The notes under the pieces were generated by a model that saw only the letters and a program-made list of their open reading frames with translations, searched no databases and was not told the DNA's origin. Shown here piece by piece: positions 23,991 to 38,260 of a stretch of 64,000 nucleotides of DNA. The translations under genes were made by a program, and so were the position numbers. Numbering within the stretch: the stretch's first letter is position 1; each line of letters opens with the position of its first letter. Source of the DNA: Aphelocoma coerulescens (lineage: Eukaryota; Chordata; Aves; Passeriformes; Corvidae); NCBI RefSeq assembly GCF_041296385.1, contig NC_091013.1, positions 12,228,001-12,292,000 of the forward strand, given 5' to 3'.

Positions 23991-26900
23991 ATCAAATATG
24001 TAATGACTCTTTCTATCAATAAAATGCACCTGGTTCCAGTGTCAGTGTAGATAATCTGGAAATAAATTAACTGTCCTTCACTACCTTGTTCAGTCCAATT
24101 CATGGGGTGACCATGAGTTTGTCAGATTCTCATCATTACATTACACTTTGGAAGGAGCCTCTTTAAACAAATCTATTGTTACCTAAACCAGAATGTTGAA
24201 CAATTTCAACAAAATAATAGTTGAATGGCTATCTCTCATTTTGAAAAATGCAATATCACAGTTACAGTGTGGTTCCCCTAATAATGGAGAGGAGGTTTAA
24301 AGAGAAGAGCTTTAATATCTGTAAGGATCTGGAGATAAAAATCACTATTGAAGTAATTCAATCTCACTGAATACAACGTGTCATAATTGTCTAGGAGCTT
24401 TATTTGCAGATTAAGCAACAATTACTGAATAAATCTCATCTGGAAAGGGTGATTGTTTTATTAGCCAAAATATTTGTTTTCAGTCATTGCAAAATTGCTC
24501 AGACATAAATAGATAAACCCTTTATATAATTGAAGGAATAGAGATTTGGTGTTTCCTTAGGATTTTAATAAAAATATTCCCTTGGATTTCTCTTTTTCAG
24601 TTCATTTCACTTTTATTTAATTTCTTTTCACTGTAGAGATCATTTTGTTGTCACTATTCACAATTTCACATATTGAGCTATGGGAGGAATTTCTGTCAAC
24701 AGCATTTTCTTTTAATGTGGCATATTTAAACAGGCTGGTGTTTTAGTTCTTGTCTGAGTGAATATGAATCTGAGTTGCTTAGAGAACACACAGTCTTGCA
24801 AATTGTGCATTTACTAGAAGACAGCTATAAGTCTGTATTCTGGGTTCTAACTTTTAAATGGTGTTATTTTAACCATGATCAAATTAAATAAATAAGACAA
24901 ATAATGCAGAGCTAGCTTCAACAAAGTCATACTCTCTAACAGCTCATTATTTGTCTCACAAGCTACTTAAGAATACACCAAAAAAAAAGGATTTTGGTAT
25001 TTACTGGCTTGATGTTAAAATATATTTTGCTTTATGCAGTCCTTTATAGCTTTATATTGTCCCTTATATTTCCAGGAGTAGCAACTCATAGCAAATGTCC
25101 ACAAGTTTTAATGATTGCATGCTGGGTAGAAGAATGTAAAGCTCATTATTCATAATAGGTAACAAGGTTTCCAGAAGTAATTATTGTCTTCTAAAAAATA
25201 ATTTAATCTAATGAAGTATGCTACTGGAAGCCTCATAGCATTTGGAAAAGGGTCTTTTGTCTTATAATGCTCTTATCCCTGTAATCCTGATGATTTTTTT
25301 TTCTCTCCCATAATGCTTTCCCATAGAAGACAAAATGTGGTTAATTCAGCTACAGGAGTTATTTGGAAGGTAGGTGTAAGAAGTAAGTAAGATTCATCAG
25401 CTTGGCAAATCTCTTTGTTTCTATAAATATGAAATATTGGAAACCACTCATGAATGTTGCTCAACTTTCCAAACCAGGTTTACAACGATAGTGTTCATGA
25501 TCTATGCTTTCTTTTATAAAACACTTGCAAGCTCATAGAAAGAGTGGTTTTAAAGTAGTATGTGAAAATACACAGGTAGAACTGTTTTTAGGAATGTAAA
25601 TGTGTATGTTTACATTAGAAACTTATTTGTTATAAACAACTCAATCTTTCTAAGTAATAAATTGTTGCAAAATTCCTTTGCAAGAATTAATAAGTCACAT
25701 GCCAATGGTCTGATAATGATTTGTTTTGCTACACGTGATAAGAACTTTCCTCAAATTTTGTCTATATCAAAAGTGACTAAGTTAAGCAATTTATACTATG
25801 AAATATTTGTTGATATAAATTTTGATGCAGAGGAAGAGACAGGGAAATTCCACTGTACTCGGGTCTTGGAAGCTTGCTTTGAAATAATCAATACAATTTT
25901 GCTTTCCTAAAGCTAAATATTGCTGAAAATGAAACTTTTTTTTTTCATTTATCTTTGTTAAGCATTTGAAAATCGCAATACTCAAACTCTCTCTTATTGA
26001 AAATTAATTCTGACACATGGAAATACCTAGTTACTTGAGATCCCTTGACAAACCAGGGCAAGAAATCTGTCATAATGAACCTTGCTTCTTTAAATTACCT
26101 GCAACTACACACAGATTTTCATTTAGAAGAGAGCATGTGAGCGTGCAACAAGGGTTCCAGGCAAGATGGTGTGAGCAGATGTAGGGTGGTTGAATAGCTG
26201 CAAATGGCTGGTACCCATGATAGCCTGGGCTCCTCCTACTCACATTTCAATTCAGGCAAACAATTTTACCTTTTCTCCAAACCTAGTGACTGAATGGTAG
26301 AATGTACCCCTTGCTGTTCAATGGCATTAATAAGGGAATGGAACATTTTTGAAGACACAGAGCTACCACAAGACTGTAAACAGCAGAAATAACCTTTAAG
26401 CCAATGTTCAAATGACTACATCTCTCTTAATGCAATCTTTTCTTCTAGGGCTACCTGGACACAGACATTAAAACAGTCTTTTGGGAGATACTCTTCTTGA
26501 GTTACTGTCTAAAAATAACATAATTTAATTGAGGTCTTTTGTTTTCTTCTCTGCCAAGCAGAGTTCAAGTGCACTGGCTACCTCTAACAAGACCTGAAAG
26601 CACTAAATAATTTTCACACTGAACACATATAATATATAATGTCTCTGAATCACTGTTCTGCTCAACAGTATATTTAAAAATTTAAGCAGCATACATACAA
26701 TCAAACTTAAGCAATCAATGGACTTAGTAAATCTTGTAACTGTGATATGTGGTTTCTTTGAAATTCCTTTGTAGTTCTGTAACAAACCTCATTTTTGGAA
26801 CAGCAATAAAATGCAGCATATTCATTATTCAGCCTGCAGTCCAACACACAGGTGAAGAGAGGTAGTAACTCTTCAGTGAGGTTAGAGTTGTTTACATGCA

Positions 26901-28597
26901 CCTGCATTCTTCACATAACTGACAGAGCTGGAAGCACCCAATCAGTTTACAGTGCTAATTATGCATTTTGTGCAAGAAAAAGAATTGAGAGAGCAGAAGA
27001 TTTCTTTTAAAGATGTCTTTACAATACAAACCATGCCAGAATAATATGAAAAGAAACAAAAAAAACTCAAATCCACCCCCACCAACAAAAAAACTAAAAA
27101 CTAATGCAACTTTAAAACATGAATAAAGTGGTCAAGTGTATTCCCTTGAGATTTATTTTTGATAAATGAAATACATTATGACACCAACCTGGAAAATATA
27201 CTTGTGATAAAATAATATTTTTTGAGAAGCAGTGTGGAAATTACTTGGAATAAAACATATTCTTTTCTTCTTGTAGGTAGGATACAAGAAAAAGAACAAA
27301 ACAATGTCCCAAACAGAAAATTTTTGAAAAGAAAAAAACCTGTAGAATGTTCTGATTTTTCTCCTGTTTCTATTCTCCTTGTGATCCTCTTCCATCTCAT
27401 CCCATCCTTAAGCCAACTTATAAATTAGCAGTTATAAAGTAAGCAATTCATGTTTAATTCAATTTAATGGAACCAAATTCAATTTAAATAAGGCAGCAGA
27501 CATGCAGGGTATATGCAAAACACTTTTCATTCATGCTCATGCCTGTCTGTAAAAATTACTGGGGCATTTGGCACTGTGAGATTTACTGGCACAAAATAAT
27601 TCACTCCATCTCAGTTTGTAGTCACAAAGCAGTATGGAGGGATTCCTAATTACCCCTCAAAGTCTCAGTCTGGAAATGTTTTGAATCTTCCAATGGGCAT
27701 GCACTCCACTTGTATAATTTCATTTTTATTTCTAAAGTATATGTATTCTGCACATAAGACATAATTTGTACTATTTTAATAGCATAGCTCAAGGCATCCT
27801 GGAGATTAGTTCTGAAACAGAAATTGATGGAAGAATAGCTTCTTATGGGAAAGTGGTATAATTCCAGCTGACATAGGTACTACAGCTCTTCCTTGCACTG
27901 TATAATTTTCTGTTTGTTTTCAATCATCTTTTGAGATATAGGATGGTATCTCATGACTGATAAAAAACCCCCAAACAACTAGTATTAAAATAAATGGCTA
28001 ATGTGAAGAACAAATGCTTTGACTACAAAACTGTATGTATTTGAAAAGACCTTTCTAGAAAAGTGATGGAAAGCAGTTCATCATTCTTCCTTATTTTTTC
28101 AAATCAGATCTGGTTGCTCTATTGTAATTTTCAGGTGTCCCATTTCCTTCTCTACTGCTTCTCATTCCTGTTGTTGTGGAAGTCATAGTCTTCTTAAAAC
28201 TTCCCTGGGATATTTCCATGAGTTGTCGTTGTGACTGTCCACTTTTTGATGAAATTCCCTCCCTATGCAGGAGGGAAGCAGAAGGAGAGAACACACTGCT
28301 CCTTCAGATCATTTACTCACATTGCCTGGAAAGCACAACGCCCAGGCCCACTTGGTAACTATTTCCCTATTTCTCTTATCTCACTACTTGCTACTGATAA
28401 AGAAGCAGAAAATATTTCCTACATTTATACTTTTTTTTTTATCTTTTTTTAGTGAAGAACACTTTCTACTTTGAAATTATTCCACCTATATATCCCAAAG
28501 TTTCTTTATCAAATTGGTTTTCTTGTTTGTTTGTTTATTTACCCAATCGTGCACATAACTTTATATTTTCATTTAGGGAACATGGAACATAAAAGTG

Positions 28598-28680
28598 GGT
28601 TTTTTTCTTGTCTTTTTTTGTTTGTTTATTTTCTTGGTTTTGGTTTGTTGCTTTTTTTTGGGGGGGGTGAGGTTTTTTAT
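28598..28680. repeat. T/G-rich low-complexity tract with G8 run
   Basis: TTTG-type units and T runs lead into an eight-G run at 28660-28667. Open frames in both directions here are composition artefacts. Confidence 0.85.
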
Positions 28681-29424
28681 GAAGAAGAGTAGAACACAAA
28701 ACTCTGGGGAAGAGAATTTGAAATAAAGCAAAGTAAATTGGAATGAAGCAGAACAACTTTATTAGAAGAAACCAAAAGTGTCTAGATAAGTGACAAAATA
28801 ACAGGAAGGACTCCATAAGTTCATTTAACCATTTTAGGAATCTATGATTGTGGACAGGCTTGTCTAAATGTTTTTCATGAGGTGCCGCTCAGCATTGAAC
28901 CAATCAGAATTAAAAGTACAAGAGATCATAAATCTATTCATAACATAGAATGTGATGGATTTAAGGAAAATACATTAGCATCAAAATTTTAAAATGGAGG
29001 AAAAAACAATTTGTAAATTGGAAAAAAATTATTTCAGGCAGAATGAACTTGCAGATACAGAAAAACACTCAGTCTTTTTTTATTTGTTTCTTGCTAAAGT
29101 GCTCCAAATTTTGATGTTATGCTTTTGAGAGACAGAGAAGCTACTGCTTAGAGAGAGGAGTGGGAAATTACTGAGTTTTTGTTGGAATTAGAGTGGACAA
29201 CAACAAAGAGTATCAGAAAAGGAAATTTGTCTTTTAAGAAAAATATTTCTTTTTAATTTCTCTATTTTGTTTTCAGCAAAAAATCCTTTTTTATGGATGT
29301 CTAAAAAACCTTGATGCAATCTTTATCCCCATAATTCAGGTCCTGGTGATCAAAGGTTTAGTTTGATGTCACATAGGTCTGTGGCCATGGCTCAGTTTTA
29401 CTGATGAAATTATAGCTACAGTGT

Positions 29425-29946
29425 GAGGTGTGCAGGCTGAAGCCTTGCATAATAGAAAAAGACAGAACCACAAATACCTACAACTGCTGAGAGCGTTTAT
29501 TAGCGTTATTTAGGAGGGTTATGCAGGACCTTACATGTTCAAGGGGATAAGCACAGACATGAAATATATTGTGGAATAAATAAGTAGAGTTTAAAGCTGG
29601 CAGTTTAGCATCACCAAGTCTCAGCACAGCTCAAGGGGAATTCTTTCCCAGCTGACTTTCTGGCTATCAAAGACACCATGGCAATCCCACTGGCAGTGGG
29701 TCAGAATATTAATCCTTATCTTACTGTCTCACTAGCTCTGTGTGTTTTTGTGTGCTCTTACCTTAGGTATATTCTGCTTGGGAACTATCTCTCTGCATGC
29801 CTGAACAAAAGGGACCTGGTGGGTAAGTGAGTGCTGCAGTGCATCTACCGGTGCTCTCCTAAATATTTTACAAGGCCTAGAATATTTAACTAGCAGTAAA
29901 TCACATCTTCCATAAAGCATCTTTTGACCAATACAAGTGTCAGAGG
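29425..29946 (-). mobile_element. Probable solo LTR of an endogenous retrovirus (minus), 29429-29942
   Basis: On the minus strand the segment begins TGACAC and ends GCACA. It carries an AATAAA poly(A) signal (+ strand 29496-29501) about 70 bp before its 3' end, as in the R/U5 part of an LTR. The four bases GAGG flank it on both sides (29425-29428 and 29943-29946), consistent with a 4-bp target duplication of gammaretrovirus-like (class I) elements. No gag, pol or env remains adjoin it, so it would be a solo LTR left by LTR-LTR recombination. A 4-bp match can occur by chance and I cannot name the family. The 62-codon minus frame inside is not a gene. Confidence 0.45.
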
Positions 29947-30826
29947 ATTTTTATGTCTAGTAATACAGGAAACTACCAGTTACAATTGTTTCACTTCTTC
30001 AGTTTTGAGCTAAGATGTCCAGACGTAAAAGTAATTGAACTCATTTTGTTACACCTGGCTCATGTCTGAAGTGTTATTAAATTAAATAAAATTAGAGTTA
30101 TCTCAGTAAATTTCAACCAGTCAGCTGTAAATGCTAATGCATGCATTCTAACTCTTAAATTTGGGTCGAAAAGTATTTATGGGATCACTAAGGAAGCACA
30201 CATGCCTGCATGTATCCATGGATACACACGCAAGGTAACCTTAACCCTTGGTCTCACAACAGAGAATCTCACATACTCCACACCAGAAGTAGTTTCTGCC
30301 TTAATGTGACTGTATATCATAATTTTATTTTCATAAATAAAAGGAAAGTCCTCATTAATTATTATATGTACCTTATTTGCATATCTGATGTAAGTCCCCC
30401 CTCCACTCTTTCTCTTCGATGCAGGAGGATGCTGATATTGTCTTGATCATCTTTTCAATATTGTTTCTACATCTGTTTGAACCCTCCCAACCCTCTAACT
30501 TCCTAACCTCTAGCCTCCCTACAATCCCCTCACTTTTTACATCTACTCCTGGAGACTTCTTCAGGAAGTTAAATTTAACATTGCCAAAATGAAACCACTG
30601 ATGGCTATTTATTAAAAATAAATTCTCAGTTTACATTTTTGGGGGGTTCTTTTTGTCTTTATTGACACCATCATTTTCCCTGATTATCCATCTCTTTGGC
30701 TCCTGCTCCATTGTTTCATACACACACTTTTCAGAAGTCCTGAATGCTATGAAGACAGTAATTCTGCAGATTGAATTTTTTTGTTTGGAGCAAACAAAAA
30801 CAGCCATGTGAACAATCCACAACTGC
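29947..30826. other. Spacer, no gene recognised
   Basis: AT-rich DNA with a C-rich patch at about 30480-30535. Nothing is recognised. Confidence 0.5.
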
Positions 30827-31322
30827 CCACACAGAATCACTGAGGCTGTAAAAGACCTCCATCATCAAGTCAAACTTTTGGAATACCACTGTACTCACTA
30901 AACCATAGCATGAGGTGTCATGTCTACTCATTTTTTGAGCCCTTCCAGGAATGGTGGCTCCAGAACCACCATGGGCAACCTGTTTCAAAGCTTAACCACT
31001 CTTTCAGGGTAGAATTCTTTCCATGTATCCAACCTAAACCTCCTCTGGCTTAACATGAGGCCATTTCCCCTTGTTCTGTTGCTGGCTGTGTGGAAGGAGA
31101 GGCCTGTTTCTCCACAGCCTCCTTTCAGGCAGTTGTAGAGAGCAATAAGGTCTCCCCTGAGCCTCATTTTCTCCAGGCGGAGCACCCCCAGCTCCCTCAG
31201 CTGCTCCTCATCAGACCTGTGCTCCAGACCCTTCCCCAGCTCTGTTGCCCTTCCCTCAACCTGTTCCAGCCCCTCAATATCTTTCTTCTAATGGGGTGCC
31301 CAGAAATAGACACGATACTCTT
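30827..31322 (-). mobile_element. CR1 LINE 3' part (sense on - strand)
   Basis: The + strand reads the reverse complement of CR1: 'cacagaatcactgaggctgtaaaagacctcc' at the 3' terminus (about 30830-30860), 'gcttaaccactctttcagggtagaattctttcca' (about 30990-31023), 'ctaaacctcctctggcttaacatgaggccatttccccttgttctg' (about 31034-31078), 'gcagttgtagagagcaataaggtctcccctgagcctcattttctcc' (about 31129-31174), and 'tcatcagacctgtgctccagacccttccccagctctgttgccc' (about 31208-31250). It covers the 3' UTR and the last ORF2 codons and is 5'-truncated near 31322. This is one of the best-kept CR1 copies in the window. The 119-codon + strand frame over it is antisense to CR1 and not a gene. Confidence 0.95.
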
Positions 31323-34300
31323 AACTTATATCTTCATTTTTCCTGCTAACCTTAGATACAGGTTTACCCAAACTTGGCTTCTATTATTTTGTTGTCTAGC
31401 ATTACCTATCATAACTCTATTTCTAATGATAGTCTACATGGCTTACTAAATATGTTTAATACAATTGGTATTCTGGTGAATGCTGTCAACCTGAATCACT
31501 TGATCTTACCTCCTCAGTGCAAAGTGAATTTTGCATGAAACCCTGTTCTCAGAGAGGTCTCTGCTCATTATTCTGCTCATGTGTGACCCTTATGAATGAT
31601 ATGTACCTATAGTTACCCCAAAAAGAGGTGAAATATTCACACACACATATTTATACATATGCATGTATGTTTAAGCAGCAAACAAAAATGCACGATTACC
31701 CAGCCAATGCCATTCTTTGTTCATAGCTGCTGTTATTCTATTAATTTCTGTTCTTCCAACATGTGTTTCTGTGCCCTTTGAAGCAGAAAACATATTTTCT
31801 TTTGCATTGCTACAAAAGCAAATCCAGTAGAGTCTCCACTTTTGTGTCAAACTCTGCATGCTATAAAGACAATAATAAGTAAGTAGAGATGCCACTTGGG
31901 GGAGGGAAGTTCAGCATTTATATATGTAAATTTGAGAAAGAGAAGGCTTTAACTATATGAATACTTAAATCAATTTGCAAGAAGGGAAGGTATCAAATAG
32001 TTGGTGTAGAAATAGCTATCATAATTTTCCCTGGGAAAAAAAATATAACTGTTTTATAATGTGTGTTGTGGTTTTCCAGGTGATTTGGCAATGAAGAAAA
32101 TGTAATTTTCTCCAAAGAACTGTGTTTTATGTGTCTGTTGTTATATCTGTCAAAAGATAATCACATTTTTATTTACTCTGACCATTTCTATTGTGGTGAT
32201 TGTTAAGTATATTTATAAGCAAGCAATGCCATTTTTTCCTTTCTTAAAAAAAGCAATAATGTATCAATCTTAGAGTTAAATCTCTTGAGTTACTGTTGTA
32301 ATATCAACCTTAAATGTCTACTACACAGATGAAATCATCACAGTGCAATTGTCTCCAATCTTATGCCTATTTATTTCTGTAGGTCTGAAAGAAAGAGAAA
32401 ATTTAATCATCCTTTGTATTTAGAGTCTGTTACCAAGCTTTGCTCTGCTGTACGTGTTTTGGACAGCTCTAGGCTCTGGTTTTCTCCTAAAACTTTATTT
32501 TATGTGAAAGATGGCTTATTTTAAGCAGCAGAATAAAAAATTATAGCAATCTAAATTGATCCAATGGCCTAATCCTTATATGGAAATTTCATTCATGAAT
32601 CCAAAACTTTACTAAATAACTTTCATATATTAGAACTGGCCAGAGAATAAAAATTTTGCTTGCTTTCACTGTTTCAAGAAAGTGTTGTCTTGAAGCTTTT
32701 TATTTTTCTTTTTTTTGTTGTTTTCAACACTCTCCCCCACCAAAAAAAAACCCAAACCAGCAACAAAATAACATTGCAATATTTTCATAAAATGGAATAT
32801 ATTTGACATATACACCTCCAGATTAATAAAAACAAACAACAAAACCCAATGTGTTCACTCATTTCTTTCAAGAGAAGTGACACAGGGATTTTTGATTTGG
32901 GCCTCAGATACTTTCTCTCTTAAAACCTTTTGAGTATCATGAGCTCTCAAATGTCAATAACTTATCTTCAACATATTTTGATGAAAAAGCATTTCTTCAA
33001 ACATCCTCCCATTTGTGCTATTGCTTCTCTTCTACTGAGAAGAAAACCTCATTCTCTGAGTGGTGAAAAAACCTGGTAAGATTTCTCAATGTTTCTTTCT
33101 TGATTTTGAAAAACTCATAAAGGATTGTGACTGGATTAAGTACAGCCTCCAAAAAAATGCCCAGATTACTGCAAGGTGTCAAGTGGGCCAAACTACCCTT
33201 ACAATTATCTTTCTGTCAAATAATTCAACATTGGTTAGTTCTGTATGAATAGTGTTTGATTACTGAGAAATAGACCTCTAGTTCTTGTAAGCAACAACAA
33301 AATAGGTATTTTGGAAAACCTAATTTCTTAAGGATAACAAACTGTTTCAAGCGTCATTCTACAAAAAGAAGTAAACACTATTATTTTTACAACTTGAGAA
33401 GGTTAGGTTTAGCACTAAAAGATATATTATAGGATTAGCCAGGCTTTGTCTGAAACTGTGTGAGTGATAAAAGGTTTGCACAAAAGGGTGGAAGCATTTG
33501 TGCTCAGCAGAATAAATGACTTAGCACTAGCATTTTTTAAAAATACAGACATGCCAGTTTTTGGCAGTGACTTGTGACTTCAGGTATATTTTCATAACCA
33601 CAGAGAGAACAGAATATGTATGCAGCAATCAGAATAAAAATCAGGAAAATAAAAATTACCAAAAAAAACCCCAAAAACCCCAGACCAACTCAACCCAACC
33701 CCATCCCTCCCTCCAAAAAAGAAATAAACCCAAATGCCTATACACATAATGAGCATGGAACATTTCAGGAATTTGGCCGGTACATGAAAATGTTTGAATA
33801 ATGAATACAGAAGCAAGAATAATTTCTTCCAGCAACAACACCACCACTATTTTTGTTGGTTTGTTTTGCTTTTTTTCCCCTGAGAAATAGTGTTGCTTCG
33901 TTATATGAAAGGTGGTTAGTCCACTAGAGTGAGCCTGGGGAGTTATTTCATAGTACTCTATTATTCAAATATAAAGATTTCTGATAATGGGGAAAAAAAA
34001 GATGTGACCAGCATTTACCACTGTGTTGCTGGGAGATGGCCATAGCTAAAACCTACATAAATTCATATAAAAGACACAATTATTATTTCCTTAAAGTTAG
34101 ACTGGTCCGTTAAGAAATTGCATGTTTGCTTTACTTCTGTTCTGGCAATGAGGAAAATTAGTGCCAACCAACAAAACTGGAGAACAAAAAAGTTAGTGCT
34201 AATGACATGACATTCATGGTATCAGAATTACAGAGGGTTTTACTACTTCTGTTTCTAGCCTTCTTTTGATAGATACGAGTAGTGGAATTGCTCTATGTCT

Positions 34301-36132
34301 GCTTCTGGAAAACATCTGATTTTCTGATTTACTTGCATCCCAAGGAAATCCAGGTAGTGCATTCTGAGACTACTTTGTTATGTGTACTAAAATAAGACAA
34401 ATGGGAAAAACAAGTGATTTGCTTCAAATAGTACATTTGATAAAGGAAAAATACTAACGTGGATGTCCTTTACAGCATTTCCAGCTCTAAACATACAGTT
34501 TAAAAATTATTGTCTAAATTGGTAGCAATAGCTTTTAAAAACATCACCCATAAAACAAAACAATTTGTTGTAGCCATAGTTACATGGCAGATGCAACAAA
34601 TATAATAAATAACAAATATGTCATTCTCAGTCTTCTTCCAGGGTAGAATCAACTTTTAAGGGAAGGAAATTTGTAATTATCCCTGACTGTATCATATAAT
34701 AGCACATCTTATGGTCTTGCTTCCATCTCCAGCAATTTTTGGAATTCATGCTCTAATTAAACCAGGATCAAGTGCAGAAACAAAATTTTAAAGTTTTGCT
34801 TAGCCCTTACTCAAGTACTCTAAAAGGCAAAAGATGACAGAAAGTGTTTGTTGCTCTTTCATGCTGCTTCCACTCTTAGGTGTTCCTTTCTTTATCTTTT
34901 TTCTTCTAGAAAGTGCAATAATATTTTTTTAAATTTTTATGCAGATTTCCAAGATATATTTTTATCAATGAGATACAAAATGTATGGGATTTTTATCTCT
35001 TGAAAAAAAAATAGAGTGATAAAAATCGGGTTATGACCTTATTATTAGTTCAAAGCAGGCAGAAACCAAAGCTAGCACAATTCTCCATCAGTGTGCTATA
35101 CTAAAGTATCTTAGTGTAAAGTCCACACATGAAAATGTCAGAAAGCAAAATGTACCATGGGAAAGAAGAAAAAATTAATCTGTTTGGCTCAGACCACCAA
35201 TGTCTAGCACAAAGAGGCTAATTCTGTGTGAACACAGTTTTTTTGGTACCTAGTTATGCCAGGCTGGATCAATAGCTCATACAAAGTTGCTTCATTGCAA
35301 TTAAAATGTGCTGAATTACCACAGATGAGCTTCTGTTCCAAGTGACTAAGAATTAAATTTCTGCATTGGCCCTGGGACAGAGCACAACATGTTGTTAACT
35401 TCTTATGCAACTACAGAGTGTAAGAAAACTTGTTCAGAGAGGACATGCAGAGTAAGAGTCTTCCTTGTCATCCCTAGAATACAAGATTAGGGCCAGACTC
35501 AGCAGGGAAAAGATCAGTTAGTGATCTTAAGCCCTGCATGAAATGTCTACTCATCTTACAGGTTTATTTCAAATTCTAGCCAGATCGTTTTGGTTCCAAG
35601 GTACCTTCTGTTCAACAAGGATATTAGCAAAAACATGGACTTTTTTTCATTGATTCAGGGCTTTGACGTGATACTATTAAATCAAAAATGAACTTCCTGG
35701 TTCTTCAGCTGCTGTGTTGCTAATGCCACTGACAGTCCTTGGATTTATTTCTGTGGACTAATAAGGATGAAGCATAATAACAGGAGATAAATAATTGAAA
35801 GAATAGCATTTTTAAATAAATGCTAGTATTCTGAAAGAAAAGAAATGTGATTTTCACATGAATAATGCAGTATCATTTGTGTGTACTCTTATGAGTTCAG
35901 TATAATTATAAGGTAGACCTTGTGAGAAATATGTTCCACATCATTCTCTATGACTACTAGGGGAAAAATTCTTCAGAAAAGAAAACCACACTGCCATCTT
36001 GAGCATTCATTCTCTGTAATTTTGCATGTTCCTTCTTGGCTGGGGGAAAGGTGCATGAAGCTTATTGATACTTGAAAACAGAAATGTCTCTCCTTAACAT
36101 TGTGTTGTCTTTTCAAAAGAGAAGCTGCTAAC

Positions 36133-36166
36133 ACAAACATGTCTGGGTGACAAACATGTCTGGGTG
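36133..36166. repeat. 17-bp perfect tandem duplication
   Basis: Two adjacent identical copies of a 17-mer (ACAAACATGTCTGGGTG) are seen at 36133-36149 and 36150-36166. This is a recent local duplication. Confidence 0.95.
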
Positions 36167-37924
36167 ACATTTCTAATAGGCTTTTCTTTACTGGAGTAGG
36201 ATTTCAGGTCAAACCTGGGCAGGAATTCCAGAGAGCAATAGCTTAAAAGGGTAAGATCACTCCCTTATGAGAGCTAAATTGAAGTCCTTTCTAATTCATG
36301 GGATTGCTTCATCTTCATTAATTGTTGTGTCTTCTTCCTGCTGTCCTTGTCTGACTTTACATTGCCCCAACTTCATGGTCTTTGAGGTGAACCAGGTGTA
36401 GGTGTTTCAGTAGACATTCCAGCATCTTTCTTGACTTGATAATTCAAAACCCTTGAGCATGGATACTCTCTTTGGCAACCTGCTTCTCTGAGAAACCTCA
36501 GTTCATAACAAAAGCATTTCAACCATTCATGCTGTTTGCAGACAATCTACCACTTACTGGCACAAACAGTACTCATAAAATCCCAGCTGCTGAAAGGTGT
36601 AGACATTTAAAAGTAAAGGCTTTCCCTCATCTAACCCTGCTGCTGATCCAGACAGCTTTTTCTCCCTCTCCAAAATTCAAATTTTTTCCAGGCTGTGGCT
36701 ATAATCCCAACCCAGTTTTCTTGTCATCAAATTAGAAATAGCAGAGTAGCACTTTGTGTTGGGACTTAGCACATTTCTTATCATGAGAACACATTAGAGG
36801 ATAATGTAGAACAATCATTAGCATGAGTCAGTGTTCCACCAAAATTTGAAGTTATAAGCTGTCACACACATGTAACAGAATATAGAATATATCAAATTTA
36901 TCATTCAGGTACTCTGAGGAACCTTTTCACTCACATCCACTGCAAGACATTTTACTTGTAATATGCTGCATGCTTTATACACTGAACAATTCCTGTTTAC
37001 CCAGAATTTTGTTGAAAGGAATGGGGAGGAGGTGTGTGCCGAACAAGCAGCAGATACATTTGGAAGACATTAATATAGCAACAAACTGAGCATGTCTTCA
37101 AGTTTTCTATGCAGAATGATTGAAGATCCATTAAACAAGCAATCAATCTCCCACCCCCCTAAAATACCAGGAAGGAACATGTTGAATGAATCACACTACT
37201 ATTTTGTACTACGAGGTATTACAGACTGTTAGAATATGTTTTGAAATATTTTATTTTAAAAATTAGATTTAAGTATGAAAAATCAAGCCATAAATTATAG
37301 TGTTTAGACACCAAATCTGGGTCTACATTTTCAAATAACAGGTTTTTTCACTACTTGCTAAGACTTCCTAAGGTTGCATGGTAGGTCATGAGAGTGAAAA
37401 CCTCTACGTGTTGAACTGAAGGTCAGTGATGTACTTACAGGGAGGTGTCACTAAATATGTAAAATTAGATGGCTGTAAACAGACGTAAATTTGGCCTGTT
37501 AGAAGGATAAATTTACTGAAGAGAAGAAACTGTCACCGAAAAATAGTGACAGAGAAGTTGTCTCACAGCCTGGAAGCTGTGAGCCCAGGACTAGGCCTGA
37601 GAGCCAGAAACGTGAAAAGTACAGCTGGCCCCTCTGAAGTTTAACTGGGTTGCCTAGAAACCAGAGATATCCTCAGATACCACTAAAAAGTGCAAAATCA
37701 AGGAATTGTAATGACAATTTGTTTTCTGAAAAGGTGGAAATAATCTGGTAATACAAGATGGGTCTGAAAGAGTAGAAAACATCATCATGACAGCTGTAAA
37801 GTCAAATTTAACAGCATATATTGACTGTTCAAAGGGGTGATATCCTATGTCATGTTGCATCCCAGTGACTGGAAAAGGACTAAATTTTTATCCATAGTTG
37901 AGCCTCTGTCTCTCAGAACTTCCC

Positions 37925-38260
37925 ATGCTGCACACACTTTTCCTTTCCTACATAGGTTGAACACAGGAACTTTCTTTGAGATCTTGGACTCTCACTAGAC
38001 ATGACTCCAGAGCCTGTGGCACAGATCACTGCTGAAGTGAAACTGCCTGCTGAATTACTGGTCCCGCTTTGGGTGCATTTTAGGGGTCAGTTTGGTTTGT
38101 CTTCCCATCTCAGGGGTGGTTTTGCTCTCCCCTCAGGGGTGTTTGGCTCCTTCTGATTCATATGGAACCAGTACTCTACATCCAGGTCAGTAAACCTCCA
38201 TGAGAATATGTGCTGTTATCCTGGTGATAAACTTGCTTCACAAATGATGTCTGTAATAAC
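37925..38260 (+). mobile_element. Possible LTR-like remnant
   Basis: This is an island of higher GC than its surroundings. CAGGGGTG-type motifs repeat at about 38110-38145, and a TGATAAACTTGC motif lies at 38223-38234, resembling the polyadenylation/U5 junction of some avian LTRs. No terminal TG/CA pair with a duplicated target was found. It could equally be unique sequence. Confidence 0.25.

Larger units (their letters stand above)
20263..29428. other. 9-kb AT-rich stretch, no gene recognised
   Basis: No transposon or coding block is recognised in this very AT-rich stretch. It contains a TA dinucleotide run, an A/C-rich tract and a T/G-rich tract (listed separately). The segment 24400-24560 is rich in TAATT, ATTTGCAG and ATTGTTTT-like cores, the texture often seen in conserved regulatory DNA, but conservation cannot be judged from one sequence. 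Open frames (longest 106 codons) show no known family. Confidence 0.6.

Noticed and set aside
31090..31449. 119-codon + frame
   Set aside because: It is antisense to a well-recognised CR1 3' end.
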